Assembly (NCBI RefSeq): GCF_020697055.1
Contig: NZ_JAJFBP010000005.1
Coordinates: forward strand, 1-64,000
DNA length: 64,000 bases
Reading direction: 5' to 3'
Source of the DNA: Panacagrimonas sp.
GTDB lineage: Bacteria; Pseudomonadota; Gammaproteobacteria; Nevskiales; Nevskiaceae
Part shown: in pieces, positions 8,847-17,959 of the stretch
How the letters are laid out: each line of letters starts with the position of its first letter
How positions within the stretch are numbered: the stretch's first letter is position 1
Position numbers and translations under genes: made by a program
Notes under the pieces: model-generated
What the model was told of the DNA's origin: nothing
The model's database searches: none
What the model saw: only the letters and a program-made list of their open reading frames with translations

Positions 8847-10841
8847 ATGGACAGGGCGGCATGGAGATCGGTGTGGCGGCGATACGTCGCCGGCGCGCTG
8901 CTTGGGACTGCGCTGCTCGCCAGCGCTCCGCTGGCGGCGCTGCCCGAGGATCTGACCGAGCTTTCGCTCGACGACCTGATGCGGATCGACGTGCGCAGCG
9001 TCTCCAAGCGCGCCGAGCCGCTGCAGGAGGCCGCGGCGGCCGTCACCGTGCTCACCGCCGAGGACATCCGGCGCAGCGGAGCGCGCAGCCTCGCCGAGGT
9101 GCTGCGGCTGGTGCCCGGCCTGCACGTCGCGCGCACCTCCGGCCAGACCTACGCGATCTCCGCGCGGGGCTTCAACAGCACCTCGGCCGACAAGCTCGAA
9201 GTGCTGCTCGATGGCCGCAGCGTCTACACCCCGTTCTTCTCCGGCGTGTTCTGGGATGTGCTGGATACCTTTCTGCCGGACGTCGAACGCATCGAGGTCA
9301 TCCGCGGTCCCGGCGCGACGCTGTGGGGCGCCAATGCCGTCAACGGCGTGATCAACATCGTCACCCGGCCGGCCGACCAGACCCTGGGCGCCGAACTGCT
9401 GGCCGGCGGCGGGTTTCCGCGCGGCAACATCGCCGGCGCACGCGGCGGCTGGAAACTGGGCCAGGACGGTCACTTGCGCGCCTACGCCCAGGCCCGCGAC
9501 GACGACAACGGCGTGACCCGGGATGGCGGCGAAGGCAACGAAGGACTGCGCCAGCAGCAGGCCGGGGTTCGCGGCGATCTTTCCGGCGGCGCGAATCGAT
9601 ACAGCTTCGGCGGCGACGCCTACCAGGCGGATTCAGACGGCGAAACACGATTCACCAATCCGTCCACCGGGATCGACTCGGTGACCCGCCTGCGATCGGA
9701 CCTCTCCGGCGCCAACGCGCACGGCCTGCTGGAGCGCGCGATGGGACCGGGCGCCTCGTGGCGGCTCGCCGGCTACTTCGATCACAGCGAACGAAAGACG
9801 CCGACCGCCTACATCGAGCGTCGCAATACCTGGGATCTCAATACCGAGTGGCGCCAGCAGATCGGCGCTCGACATGCGCTGATCTTCGGGGCGGGCTACC
9901 GCAACAGCCGCGATGAGACCGCCGGACCGCCGCAAACGCTGATCTTCTCGCCCTCGTCCCGAACGCTGCAGACCTACAGCGCCTTCGTTCAGGACCAGAT
10001 CGCGCTCGCCGGCGGCCGCGGCACGCTCACCGTCGGTTCCAAGTTCGAACACAACGATTTCACCGGCGCCGAGATCCAGCCCGGCATGCGCCTGGGCTGG
10101 AAGCTCGGCGATCACGCGTTCACCTGGGCAGCGGTGTCGCGCGCGGTGCGCACGCCCAACCGCCTGGATTCCGACATCGCGATCTTCTGCCCGCCGCCGG
10201 TGGGGCTCCCGGGTTTCTGCGGCGCGGGCGAAACCCACCGCATCGGCAATCCCGATCTGGAGGCCGAGGATCTGCTCGCCACCGAATGGGGCCTCAACCT
10301 CTGGACCGCGCGCCAGACCTCGATGCGGCTGGCGTTGTTCTACAACCGCTACGACGATCTGCGCAGCGCCGAACCCGTTCCTCCGATCGGCGAATTCGCC
10401 AACGGCCTGAGCGGGCGGAGCATCGGTGGCGAGATCGTGTTCGACTGGAAGCCGACGAACAGGCTGAGATTCGAGGCGTTCTACAGCCACCTGGACCTCG
10501 ACATCCACACCGATCCGAACAGCCAGGATCTCGGCACGCCCGTCCAGATCGAAGACGGCAATCCGCGACACATGGCAGGGCTTCGCTGGCAGGTGTCGCC
10601 GGCGCCGCGCTGGACGTTCGACGGGTTCGTGCGTCACGTCGGCGCGCTGCCGGGGGACGCCGTTCCCGCGTACACCGACGTGAACCTGCGCCTGGCCTGG
10701 CAGTTGAGGCCGGATCTGGAGCTGGCGCTGGTCGGCGACAACCTGCTGGACGACCACCATCCGGAATTCGGCCCGCCCACCCGGGGTCGGGTCGAGGTCG
10801 AACGCCAGGGGACCCTGCTGCTGCGGTGGACGCCGAGGTGA
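8847..10841 (+). CDS. TonB-dependent outer-membrane receptor
   Basis: Outer-membrane receptor of 664 aa. A Sec signal peptide covers about residues 1-31 (TALLASAPLAA). The mature N-terminus carries LTELSLDDLMRIDVRSVSKR, followed by a plug domain (about 55-175) with VTVLTAEDIRRSG, VLLDGRSVYTP and VERIEVIRGPGATLWGANAV. The rest is a beta-barrel ending in an aromatic/basic strand (LLLRWTPR). It is the first gene of a five-gene operon and its stop overlaps the GTG of the YfiR gene (GTGA). The context suggests a ligand-sensing or signal-transducing receptor rather than a plain siderophore transporter. The substrate is unknown; no N-terminal sigma-regulator (STN) domain is present. Confidence 0.93.
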   Translation: MDRAAWRSVWRRYVAGALLGTALLASAPLAALPEDLTELSLDDLMRIDVRSVSKRAEPLQEAAAAVTVLTAEDIRRSGARSLAEVLRLVPGLHVARTSGQTYAISARGFNSTSADKLEVLLDGRSVYTPFFSGVFWDVLDTFLPDVERIEVIRGPGATLWGANAVNGVINIVTRPADQTLGAELLAGGGFPRGNIAGARGGWKLGQDGHLRAYAQARDDDNGVTRDGGEGNEGLRQQQAGVRGDLSGGANRYSFGGDAYQADSDGETRFTNPSTGIDSVTRLRSDLSGANAHGLLERAMGPGASWRLAGYFDHSERKTPTAYIERRNTWDLNTEWRQQIGARHALIFGAGYRNSRDETAGPPQTLIFSPSSRTLQTYSAFVQDQIALAGGRGTLTVGSKFEHNDFTGAEIQPGMRLGWKLGDHAFTWAAVSRAVRTPNRLDSDIAIFCPPPVGLPGFCGAGETHRIGNPDLEAEDLLATEWGLNLWTARQTSMRLALFYNRYDDLRSAEPVPPIGEFANGLSGRSIGGEIVFDWKPTNRLRFEAFYSHLDLDIHTDPNSQDLGTPVQIEDGNPRHMAGLRWQVSPAPRWTFDGFVRHVGALPGDAVPAYTDVNLRLAWQLRPDLELALVGDNLLDDHHPEFGPPTRGRVEVERQGTLLLRWTPR

Positions 10842-11389
10842 AAGCGCGTGTGCGCGGCGCGCTGCTCGCCGTCATCGTCCTGGGAATCGGGTGCGGGAAC
10901 GCCGATGCGCAGGACGATCTCGAGCAGAAGGTCAAGGCGGCCTTCCTGTTCAACTTCCTGAAGTTCGTCACCTGGCCGCCCGCTCGTGCGCCCGAGGACG
11001 GCAGGCCCTACGTGATGTGCGTGGTCGACGACGAGCCCTTCACGCAAACGCTCGCGCAGGTCGTTCGCGACAAGACCGTTTCCGGTCACCCGGTACAGGT
11101 GCAGGACCGCGCGCCGGGTGCATCGTTGCGCGACTGTCACCTGGCGTATCTGGCGCCGGGGCCGTCGATGCAGGCCACCGAGTCGGCGCTCGCCGGTGCG
11201 GCCGGCGCGGGCATCGTGACGGTTCATCAGGCCGACGCGGCGGTGCCTTCCGGCGTGATCCGTTTCTTCCTCGACCAGCAGCGGGTGCGCTTCGAGATCA
11301 ATACCGTCGCGGCGCAACGCGAGAACCTGCACGTGAGCAGCCGCCTGATGGAACTGGCCGAGCGGGTGCAGGTGTCGACACCGCCATGA
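10838..11389 (+). CDS. YfiR family (DUF4154) periplasmic protein
   Basis: Protein of 183 aa with an N-terminal signal peptide (ALLAVIVLGIGCGNADA). The mature part begins with EQKVKAAFLFNFLKFVTWP, the hallmark of YfiR proteins. In Pseudomonas, YfiR is a periplasmic repressor of the CHASE-type sensor YfiN. Here the next gene encodes a sensor kinase with a CHASE8-like periplasmic domain, so YfiR probably modulates that kinase. The start is the GTG at 10838 because it forms a GTGA overlap with the receptor stop. The gene ends in an ATGA overlap with the kinase. Two cysteines lie in the mature part (YVMCVV, LRDCHL). Confidence 0.87.
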   Translation: MKARVRGALLAVIVLGIGCGNADAQDDLEQKVKAAFLFNFLKFVTWPPARAPEDGRPYVMCVVDDEPFTQTLAQVVRDKTVSGHPVQVQDRAPGASLRDCHLAYLAPGPSMQATESALAGAAGAGIVTVHQADAAVPSGVIRFFLDQQRVRFEINTVAAQRENLHVSSRLMELAERVQVSTPP

Positions 11390-12945
11390 TCCAGCGATTC
11401 ACCAACGCCCCGATCCGACGCAAGCTGATCTGGCTCACCGTGCTGTCGAGCGCGGTCGGGCTGTTGCCGGCGGGGGTGGCGCTGATCCTCTACGCCTGGT
11501 CGAGCGCCAGGGACGCCTCGATGCGCGACCTTGAGACGCTCGCGCACATCAGCGCCGACGGCGTCACGGCCGCACTGACGTTCGGCGATCCGTCGGCGGC
11601 GCGCGAAACCCTGGCGGCGCTGCGCGCACAGCCGGACATCGAGATGGCCTGCCTGTACGGGCGCGCGCAGGGCGCCACGCCGTTCGCTGCGTTCGTTGCG
11701 GGCGCTTCGCAATGCCCGGCGCGGCCCGGGGATCCCGGTGTACGCGAAGACCTCAAGCGCCTGGTGGCGGTCCGCCCGGTGATGCTGGGGGACGAGCGCA
11801 TCGGCACGCTGCTGATCTCGCAGAGCCTGGCGCAACGCCAGCGCGCGCTCACCGCCCAGATCGTGTTCACGGTCGGGATCCTCGCCGCTGCGTTCGTCGC
11901 CAGCGCAGCGGTGGGCTGGCGCCTGCAGCGCAGCCTGACGCAACCGATCCTGGAACTGGCGCAGATGGCGCGCAGCATCTCGACTTCGCAGACGTACACG
12001 CTTCGCGCCGATCGGCGCGGCGACGACGAGATCGGCGCGCTGGTGGACGACTTCAACCAGATGCTGGAACAGATCGCCCAGCGCGACCTCGACCTGCAGG
12101 CCACGCGCGACGCGCTGTCGCGCCAGGTCGTCGAGAAGACCCACGCCAACGACGAGCTCGAAACCGCGATGCTGCGGCTGCGCGAGGCACAGGCGCAGCT
12201 CGTGCAGAGCGAGAAGCTCGCGTCGCTGGGTGGACTGGTCGCGGGGGTGGCGCACGAGATCAACACGCCCATCGGGGTGAGCGTCACCGCCGCCTCGACG
12301 CTGGACAACCGTACCCAGCGCATGCGCGAGGACTACGCCGCCGGAAAGCTCACCCGGCCGGAGCTCGAGCGCTACGCGGAGATGGCGGTCGAAGCCAGCC
12401 GCATCATCCTCAGGAACCTGCAGCGCGCCGCGGACCTGATACACAGCTTCAAGCAGGTGGCCGTGGATCAGTCCAGCGGTGAGCGTCGGCGTTTCGAACT
12501 GCGCGCCTACATCGACGAGGTGCTGCTGAGCCTGGCGCCGCGCCTCAAGAAGACGCCGCATCGGATCGAGATCGACTGCGACGAGAAGCTCAGCGTCGAC
12601 ACGCTGCCCGGCGCGCTGGCGCAGATCCTCACCAACCTGGTGTCCAACTCGCTGCTTCACGCGTTTGCCGACGACCGCGCGGGCGTGATGCGGATCGAGT
12701 CGAGGATCGAAGGCCGCGACGTCCATCTGCGCTTCAGCGACGACGGCGTGGGAATCCCGCCGGAGAATCTGCCGCGGATCTTCGATCCGTTCTTCACCAC
12801 GCGGCGCGGCCTGGGTGGCAGTGGGCTGGGCCTGCACATCGTCTACAACCTCGTCACGCAGATGTTGCGCGGCACCATCCGGGTCGACAGTCCGCCCGGC
12901 GCGGGCACCGTCTTCGATCTGCGGTTTCCCGCAACGCTGCCCTGA
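11386..12945 (+). CDS. sensor histidine kinase with CHASE8-like periplasmic domain
   Basis: Kinase of 519 aa. Transmembrane helices lie near residues 14-35 and 160-182. Between them is a periplasmic domain with ADGVTAALTFGDPSAARETL, resembling the CHASE8 domain of YfiN/TpbB. HAMP (about 183-235) and a coiled coil follow, then a HisKA domain with phosphoacceptor His290 in VAHEINTP, and a HATPase_c domain with N, G1 (DDGVGIPP) and G2 (GLGGSGLGL) boxes. The start forms ATGA with the YfiR stop. Partners are probably the YfiR protein in the periplasm and one or both downstream receivers. This is the YfiN input architecture with a kinase output in place of a diguanylate cyclase. Confidence 0.9.
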   Translation: MIQRFTNAPIRRKLIWLTVLSSAVGLLPAGVALILYAWSSARDASMRDLETLAHISADGVTAALTFGDPSAARETLAALRAQPDIEMACLYGRAQGATPFAAFVAGASQCPARPGDPGVREDLKRLVAVRPVMLGDERIGTLLISQSLAQRQRALTAQIVFTVGILAAAFVASAAVGWRLQRSLTQPILELAQMARSISTSQTYTLRADRRGDDEIGALVDDFNQMLEQIAQRDLDLQATRDALSRQVVEKTHANDELETAMLRLREAQAQLVQSEKLASLGGLVAGVAHEINTPIGVSVTAASTLDNRTQRMREDYAAGKLTRPELERYAEMAVEASRIILRNLQRAADLIHSFKQVAVDQSSGERRRFELRAYIDEVLLSLAPRLKKTPHRIEIDCDEKLSVDTLPGALAQILTNLVSNSLLHAFADDRAGVMRIESRIEGRDVHLRFSDDGVGIPPENLPRIFDPFFTTRRGLGGSGLGLHIVYNLVTQMLRGTIRVDSPPGAGTVFDLRFPATLP

Positions 12946-12954
12946 GCGCGATCC

Positions 12955-13911
12955 ATGACCGACCTTCTGGGCTTGCACGAGCCCTCGACCCACACCGACG
13001 GCCCCGACCGGGCCATTCCCTGGCTCGTGCTCGTGGTCGATGACGACCCCGAGGTGCACAGCGTCACGCGGCTGGCGCTGGACGGGTTTCGATTCGCCGG
13101 GCGCGGCCTGCGGTTCCTGCACGCGCACAGCGGCGCGGCGGCACGCCAGATGCTCGGGGAACACCGCGACGTCGCGGTGATGCTGCTGGACGTGGTGATG
13201 GAATCGGACGGCTCGGGACTGGAGGTCGTGGAATACGTGCGCAACGTCCTGGGCAATTCCTTTCTTCGCATCGTGCTTCGCACCGGGCAACCGGGTCAGG
13301 CGCCGGAGGTGGACGTCATCACCCGCTATGACATCAACGACTACAAGCACAAGACCGAGCTCACGCGCGAACGCCTGTTCACGACGATCTACACGAGCTT
13401 GTCCACCTATCGCGATCTGATGATGCTCGATGCGAACCGGCGCGGACTCGAACAGGTCATCGAGGCCTCCGCGCGGATCTTCGAGCTGCGTTCGCTGGAC
13501 CATTTCGCGCAGGGCGTGCTCGAACAGCTCATCGCGCTGCTGCTCTTCGATGCGGACGCCGTCGTGGTGCACGCCTCGGGCCTTGCAACCGAGGCCAACG
13601 GCGAATTGCGCATCGTCGCGGGCACCGGCACGTTTTCCGCGATGGTCGGACACGAGGCGCGCGCCGAACTGTCACCGGAAATGGTGATCCAGATCGAACA
13701 GGCGCGCCGGATGGTCGGATTCGAATATTCCCCGCGTCATTTCATCGGGGTGCAGCACGCCAGCGACGGCAGCGACCTGGTGTTCTACGTCACGATCGGG
13801 CCGAGCATGTCGGCGCCGGACCGGCGGTTGCTCGAGATGTTCTGTCGCAACGTGGCCATCGCGCGCGAGAACGTCCGCCGGTTCGCGCCCACTCCGGACA
13901 CGCCGCCGTGA
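12955..13911 (+). CDS. response regulator with DUF3369 domain
   Basis: Cytoplasmic protein of 318 aa. A receiver domain (about 22-150) has acidic residues VVDDDPEV, phosphoacceptor Asp79 (LLDVVME) and the RIVLRTGQPG segment typical of receivers paired with DUF3369. A DUF3369 domain follows (about 155-305; LEQVIEASARIFELRS, VHASGL). Many proteins with this pair end in an HD-GYP phosphodiesterase; here the protein stops after DUF3369, so no enzymatic or DNA-binding output is visible. It may act as a protein-interaction adaptor. It starts 10 bp after the kinase gene and ends in a GTGA overlap with the next gene. Confidence 0.88.
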   Translation: MTDLLGLHEPSTHTDGPDRAIPWLVLVVDDDPEVHSVTRLALDGFRFAGRGLRFLHAHSGAAARQMLGEHRDVAVMLLDVVMESDGSGLEVVEYVRNVLGNSFLRIVLRTGQPGQAPEVDVITRYDINDYKHKTELTRERLFTTIYTSLSTYRDLMMLDANRRGLEQVIEASARIFELRSLDHFAQGVLEQLIALLLFDADAVVVHASGLATEANGELRIVAGTGTFSAMVGHEARAELSPEMVIQIEQARRMVGFEYSPRHFIGVQHASDGSDLVFYVTIGPSMSAPDRRLLEMFCRNVAIARENVRRFAPTPDTPP

Positions 13912-15143
13912 CCCGCACGCAATCCCATCAGCCTGCGAAGGAACCGGACGCTGCCGAGCCGTGGCAGATCCTGGTGGTGGACGACGATCCCGAAGTCCTT
14001 GCCGTCACCCGCCTGTGTCTGCGCGATTTCCGGTTCGCCAACCGGCCGGTGGTCCTGCTCGACGCCGATTCGGCCGCGGCGGCCCGCGCGGTGCTCGCGC
14101 GCGTGCCCGACATCGCGCTGATTCTGCTCGACGTGGTCATGGAGACCGAGCACGCCGGGCTCGATCTGGTCCGCTACGTCCGGGAGAACCTCGAAAACGC
14201 CGCCGTTCGCATCGTGCTGCGCACCGGTCAGCCGGGCCAGGCACCCGCGATGGAGGTCGCCGAGCGCTACCAGATCGACGACTACCGCACCAAGACCGAG
14301 CTCACGTTCGAGCGCCTCCAGGTGCTGGTGACGACCGCGCTGCGGACCTACGGATTGGTGCGCCAGCTCGAATCTCGCAGCCGCGCACTGGCCGAGCATG
14401 CCAGCGAACTGGAGCGCTTCTCCTATGTGGCGTCGCACGACATGCAGACGCCGCTGGCCAACATCGCGCGCCTGGTGCAACTGCTGGAACGGCGGCTCGC
14501 CGACATCCTGACCGACCGGCAGCGCGAACTGATGGAGCTCCTGGTATCGAGCACCCACGATCTGCAGCAGCTGATCTCCGACCTGCTCGCGCTGGCCCGG
14601 ATCGGCCGCGAGGAGATCGATCGCAGTGCCCCGGTCGATCTGAACCGGACCCTCGAACGCATCCTGGGCTCGATGCAGGTCTTGATCGACGATCGACGGG
14701 TGCGGATCGAGGTCGGACCGCTGCCGGTCGTGGAAGGCCACGCCGTGCTGCTCGAACAACTGCTGCGCAACCTGATCGACAACGCGATCAAGTTCCAGCC
14801 ACAGGCGCAGCCCTACGTGAACATCACCGGCCGCGAGACGACCGAGGGATGGGAGGTGCGGGTCCAGGACGCCGGCATCGGCATCGATGCCGAGCATCTC
14901 CAGCGGATCTTCGAGCCGTTCCAGCGCCTGCATACGCGCGAAGCGTTTCCGGGCAGTGGCGTCGGCCTGGCGATCTGCCGTCGCGTCGCACGCATGCACG
15001 GCGGGACCATCGTCGCGGAGTCCAGCCCCGGGCAGGGCACGACGATGGTCGTGCGTCTGGCCCGCCATGGCGCGCCGACGTCGACCGCCGGCGAGACACC
15101 CGCGACCGGCGCGGAAAGGCTCCAGTTGCCAGGCTCGGACTGA
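13908..15143 (+). CDS. hybrid receiver-histidine kinase
   Basis: Soluble protein of 411 aa with a receiver domain first (about 18-145; phosphoacceptor Asp75 in LLDVVME). A short coiled linker is followed by HisKA with His177 in VASHDMQTPL and HATPase_c with NAIKF, DAGIGI and GSGVGLAI boxes. There is no membrane segment. Its receiver shares almost the same motifs as the previous gene (VDDDPEV, RIVLRTGQPGQAP, KTELT), which suggests a receiver duplication inside the operon. The GTG start is fixed by the GTGA overlap. Kinases of this order usually pass or integrate a signal within a phosphorelay. A short Ala/Thr-rich tail ends the protein. Confidence 0.88.
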   Translation: MTRTQSHQPAKEPDAAEPWQILVVDDDPEVLAVTRLCLRDFRFANRPVVLLDADSAAAARAVLARVPDIALILLDVVMETEHAGLDLVRYVRENLENAAVRIVLRTGQPGQAPAMEVAERYQIDDYRTKTELTFERLQVLVTTALRTYGLVRQLESRSRALAEHASELERFSYVASHDMQTPLANIARLVQLLERRLADILTDRQRELMELLVSSTHDLQQLISDLLALARIGREEIDRSAPVDLNRTLERILGSMQVLIDDRRVRIEVGPLPVVEGHAVLLEQLLRNLIDNAIKFQPQAQPYVNITGRETTEGWEVRVQDAGIGIDAEHLQRIFEPFQRLHTREAFPGSGVGLAICRRVARMHGGTIVAESSPGQGTTMVVRLARHGAPTSTAGETPATGAERLQLPGSD

Positions 15144-15165
15144 CCGGCTTCACCGGCGTCTGGCG

Positions 15166-16953
15166 TCATCCCGCCACGAGCTGATCGCGCAGTGGCGCCA
15201 GGCGCTGCATCGCGTGCTCGTAGCCGCGCTCGATCAGCTCGTCGAGCCGTCGCCACGCAAACATGCCGACGTCCTGCACCGGCATGTGGATGTCGACGTC
15301 GGCGCGCTCGATGGCGTCCTTGCGGAACAGCGTGTCGGCGGTGAGCGTGGCGGTGCGCAGCAGGATCTCGGAAAAACGCGGACGCAGGCCTTCGCCGAGC
15401 CACTTCTTCAGCAACGCGTCGGGTTCGGGTGCGCCCTGCCCGCGCCCCGGCGCGCGGATGTCGCCGGAGTGGCTGACGTTGCAGGCGATGATCGACCCGC
15501 GCTCGAGCGCCTGCATCACGTCGGTCGGCAGGTTGTCGACGACCCCGCCATCACATAGCAGGTCGCCTTCCCAGGCCACCGGCGGCGCCACCCCCGGCAC
15601 CGCCGCCTTGCTGGTGCCGACCCAGGCCGCGAGCAGGCCATGGTCGTGCACGACGGTCGCGCCGGACGTGAGGTTGGTGGAGATGCAGTAGTAGCTGCGG
15701 CGCAGCTCCTCGATGCGGCGCTCGCCGAAGATGTCGATCAGGCGGTTGAAGAATCTGCGGCCGCGGATCAGCGACACGCGCGGCAACGTGTAGTCGTTGA
15801 GGAAGTTGTTGTTGACGAACGTCTCGCGCGCGACGTACGCCATCTCCACCGGATCGAAGCCGCACGCGACCATCGCCGAGACGAACGCGCCCATGCTGGT
15901 GCCGCCGGCGACGTCGACCGGGATCTGCAGCTGGTGGAGCGCGCGCACCAGGCCGATGTGGGCGAACCCGCGCGCACCGCCGCCGCCCAGCACCAGGCCC
16001 ACGCCGCGTCCGGTGATCTGGCGCGCCAGCGCCGACAGGTCTTCGTCCGACCACGGATGCACGAAGTAATGGGCGCGGGCGCCCAGCACCGCGCACCACT
16101 CGCGGGTGTACGGCGACGGATCGCCTTCGGGGCGCAGCAGCACCAGCTCCACCGGCGCCAGCAGCCGGCCCTCGGGCAGCATGCCCAGCGCCGGGATCGG
16201 ATCGGGCTGGGCGCCGGCTTCGGCCAGCACCAGCACGCGATCGGCCTGGCGCAGGCAGCGCACCGCCCAGACGTCGTCGTCGCGATGCGCCGCGAGGACC
16301 AGGTACGGATGCCGGCCCTCGAGCTGGTTGAGCCAGCTGCGCAGGCGCAGGCAGCCGGCGACATCCTCGAACGCCGTCTGTGCGGCGCCCTCGCCCAGCG
16401 CCGCGTCCACGTGCGCCGCGGTGATCAGTCGCGCATGCGGCCAGCCGCCCAGGCGCCTGACCAGCGCCTCGGCCATCACCTGCACCGGCACGCTCGACGA
16501 CGCGGGCAGGATCGCCAGCGCGCCCTGCGCCCGCGTCGAGGCACGGCGGCGGCTGCGTTGGTACTGGCGCATGCGGCCGAGCATCAGGCGCGTCATCGCC
16601 ATCAAGGTCGGGCCCTGGCGCTGCAGCAGGTCCAGGAACGGCGTCGCCGCGACCCGCAGCAACACCGTGTCGCGCAGCGCGTGCACGGTCGAGGTCCGCG
16701 GCTCGCCCAGGATCACGCCCATCTCGCCCACCGGCTCGCCGCGCCCGACGTAGCCGAGCAGGCTCGGGCCCAGGCTCACGCGCAGGCGGCCGCTGACCAC
16801 CACGTAGAAGAAATCAGGTGATTCGTTTTCTTCGTACAGCCGCTGGCCGCTATGCAGGTCCTGGCGCTCGGCCAGGCCCGCCAGCGTCTGCAGTTCGGAC
16901 CCGGGCAGCGCGGCGAACAGCGGGATCTGGCCCAGCAGCGTCGCCGCGTCCAT
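15166..16953 (-). CDS. patatin-like phospholipase with cyclic-nucleotide-binding domain
   Basis: Protein of 595 aa of the neuropathy-target-esterase type. A cNMP-binding domain occupies about residues 8-125 (FFYVVVSGRLRVS, GEPVGEMGVILGE), followed by a basic linker. A nucleotide-fold-like middle (about 145-290) leads to the patatin domain (about 315-485) with glycine-rich GLVLGGGGARG, nucleophile Ser353 in GGTSMG, and the Asp468 dyad partner in CDGG. It probably hydrolyses membrane phospholipids under control of a bound effector; whether cNMP actually binds is unproven. It converges on the signalling operon with only 22 bp between stops and lies 9 bp after the tesB stop on the same strand, so the two are likely cotranscribed. 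Confidence 0.9.
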   Translation of the reverse strand: MDAATLLGQIPLFAALPGSELQTLAGLAERQDLHSGQRLYEENESPDFFYVVVSGRLRVSLGPSLLGYVGRGEPVGEMGVILGEPRTSTVHALRDTVLLRVAATPFLDLLQRQGPTLMAMTRLMLGRMRQYQRSRRRASTRAQGALAILPASSSVPVQVMAEALVRRLGGWPHARLITAAHVDAALGEGAAQTAFEDVAGCLRLRSWLNQLEGRHPYLVLAAHRDDDVWAVRCLRQADRVLVLAEAGAQPDPIPALGMLPEGRLLAPVELVLLRPEGDPSPYTREWCAVLGARAHYFVHPWSDEDLSALARQITGRGVGLVLGGGGARGFAHIGLVRALHQLQIPVDVAGGTSMGAFVSAMVACGFDPVEMAYVARETFVNNNFLNDYTLPRVSLIRGRRFFNRLIDIFGERRIEELRRSYYCISTNLTSGATVVHDHGLLAAWVGTSKAAVPGVAPPVAWEGDLLCDGGVVDNLPTDVMQALERGSIIACNVSHSGDIRAPGRGQGAPEPDALLKKWLGEGLRPRFSEILLRTATLTADTLFRKDAIERADVDIHMPVQDVGMFAWRRLDELIERGYEHAMQRLAPLRDQLVAG

Positions 16954-16962
16954 CGGGCCGGA

Positions 16963-17883
16963 CTAGGTTTTCGGCTCGGGATCGGCCGCGACCAGCGAGC
17001 GCGACCACTGTTCGCGCGGCTCCATCGGTCGCATCAGGCCTTCCTGCGCCGCGCTGGCGATCAAGCGTCCCGTCTGGTCGAAGATGGTGCCGCGCGACAG
17101 GCCGCGCGCCGACTGCGCGGCGTGCGAATCGGTGACGTAGAGCAGCCATTCGTCCGCGCGCGCCGGGCGATGGAACCACAGCGCGTGATCGATGCTCGCG
17201 ACCATCATCGTGCGTTCGAACCAGCGCTTGCCGTACGGCCGCAGCGCGGCGCCGAGCAGGCCCCAGTCGCTGGCATAGGCCAGCACGCAGCGATGCAGCC
17301 AGGGATCGTCCGACAGTCGACCGCGCGCACGGAACCACATCTCGCCGCGCGTGCCGCGCTTGCGCGGCTTCAGCGGATTCACCGGATCCACGGGACGAAA
17401 GTCGATGAAGAAGTCGGCGGTCAGCGCGGCGCGCGCTTCGGGACTGATGTCGGGCGCCTGGTCGATCCAATCGGCCACCAGTTCATGCCAGGGCCGCAGC
17501 GACTCGGGCGGCGGCACCTCGGGCATCGTGGCCTGGTGCTCGAAGCCCGGTTCCTCCTTGTGGAACGAGGCCATCATCGACAGGATCGGCCGCCCTTGCT
17601 GGATCGCCTGCACGCGCCGCGAGGAGAACGACGCGCCGTCGCGCAGGCGGTCGACCTCGTAGACCACCGGCAACGCCATGTTCCCGGGCAGCAGGAAATA
17701 CGCGTGCAGCGAATGCGGCTCGCGACCCTCGACCGTGTGGCTCGCCGCGACCATCGCCTGTCCGATGATCTGGCCGCCGTACATGCTGCGGCCGCCGAGA
17801 TTGCGCGACGGCCCTCGAAACAGGTTGAGCTCGAGCCGCTCGAGGGTCATCAGCGCTTCGAGTTCGCGTAGCAGTCCGTCCAT
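16963..17883 (-). CDS. tesB: acyl-CoA thioesterase II
   Basis: Double-hotdog thioesterase of 306 aa that hydrolyses medium- and long-chain acyl-CoA in the cytoplasm. N-terminal hallmarks are LELNLFRG and GGQIIGQAMVAAS. In the second hotdog, VASIDHALWFHR carries the catalytic Asp and the QSARGLSRGTIFD segment carries the conserved polar residues. Length and order match the E. coli TesB family. The ATG at 17883 is chosen because homology begins at LRELEALMTLERLE; the open frame upstream does not look coding and overlaps the xth promoter region. The gene is divergent from xth and upstream of the patatin gene. Confidence 0.93.
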   Translation of the reverse strand: MDGLLRELEALMTLERLELNLFRGPSRNLGGRSMYGGQIIGQAMVAASHTVEGREPHSLHAYFLLPGNMALPVVYEVDRLRDGASFSSRRVQAIQQGRPILSMMASFHKEEPGFEHQATMPEVPPPESLRPWHELVADWIDQAPDISPEARAALTADFFIDFRPVDPVNPLKPRKRGTRGEMWFRARGRLSDDPWLHRCVLAYASDWGLLGAALRPYGKRWFERTMMVASIDHALWFHRPARADEWLLYVTDSHAAQSARGLSRGTIFDQTGRLIASAAQEGLMRPMEPREQWSRSLVAADPEPKT

Positions 17884-17959
17884 CGGCCGTGGGGAGAATC
17901 GTGGTGAGATAAGGACCAAGCGTAAGCGCTGTGGCCCCACCCCACCAATCGAGAGCTCC

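Noticed and set aside
12955-13911. HD-GYP phosphodiesterase domain at the end of the DUF3369 regulator
   Set aside because: The protein stops right after DUF3369 and the next gene starts with a receiver; no HD or GYP motif is present.
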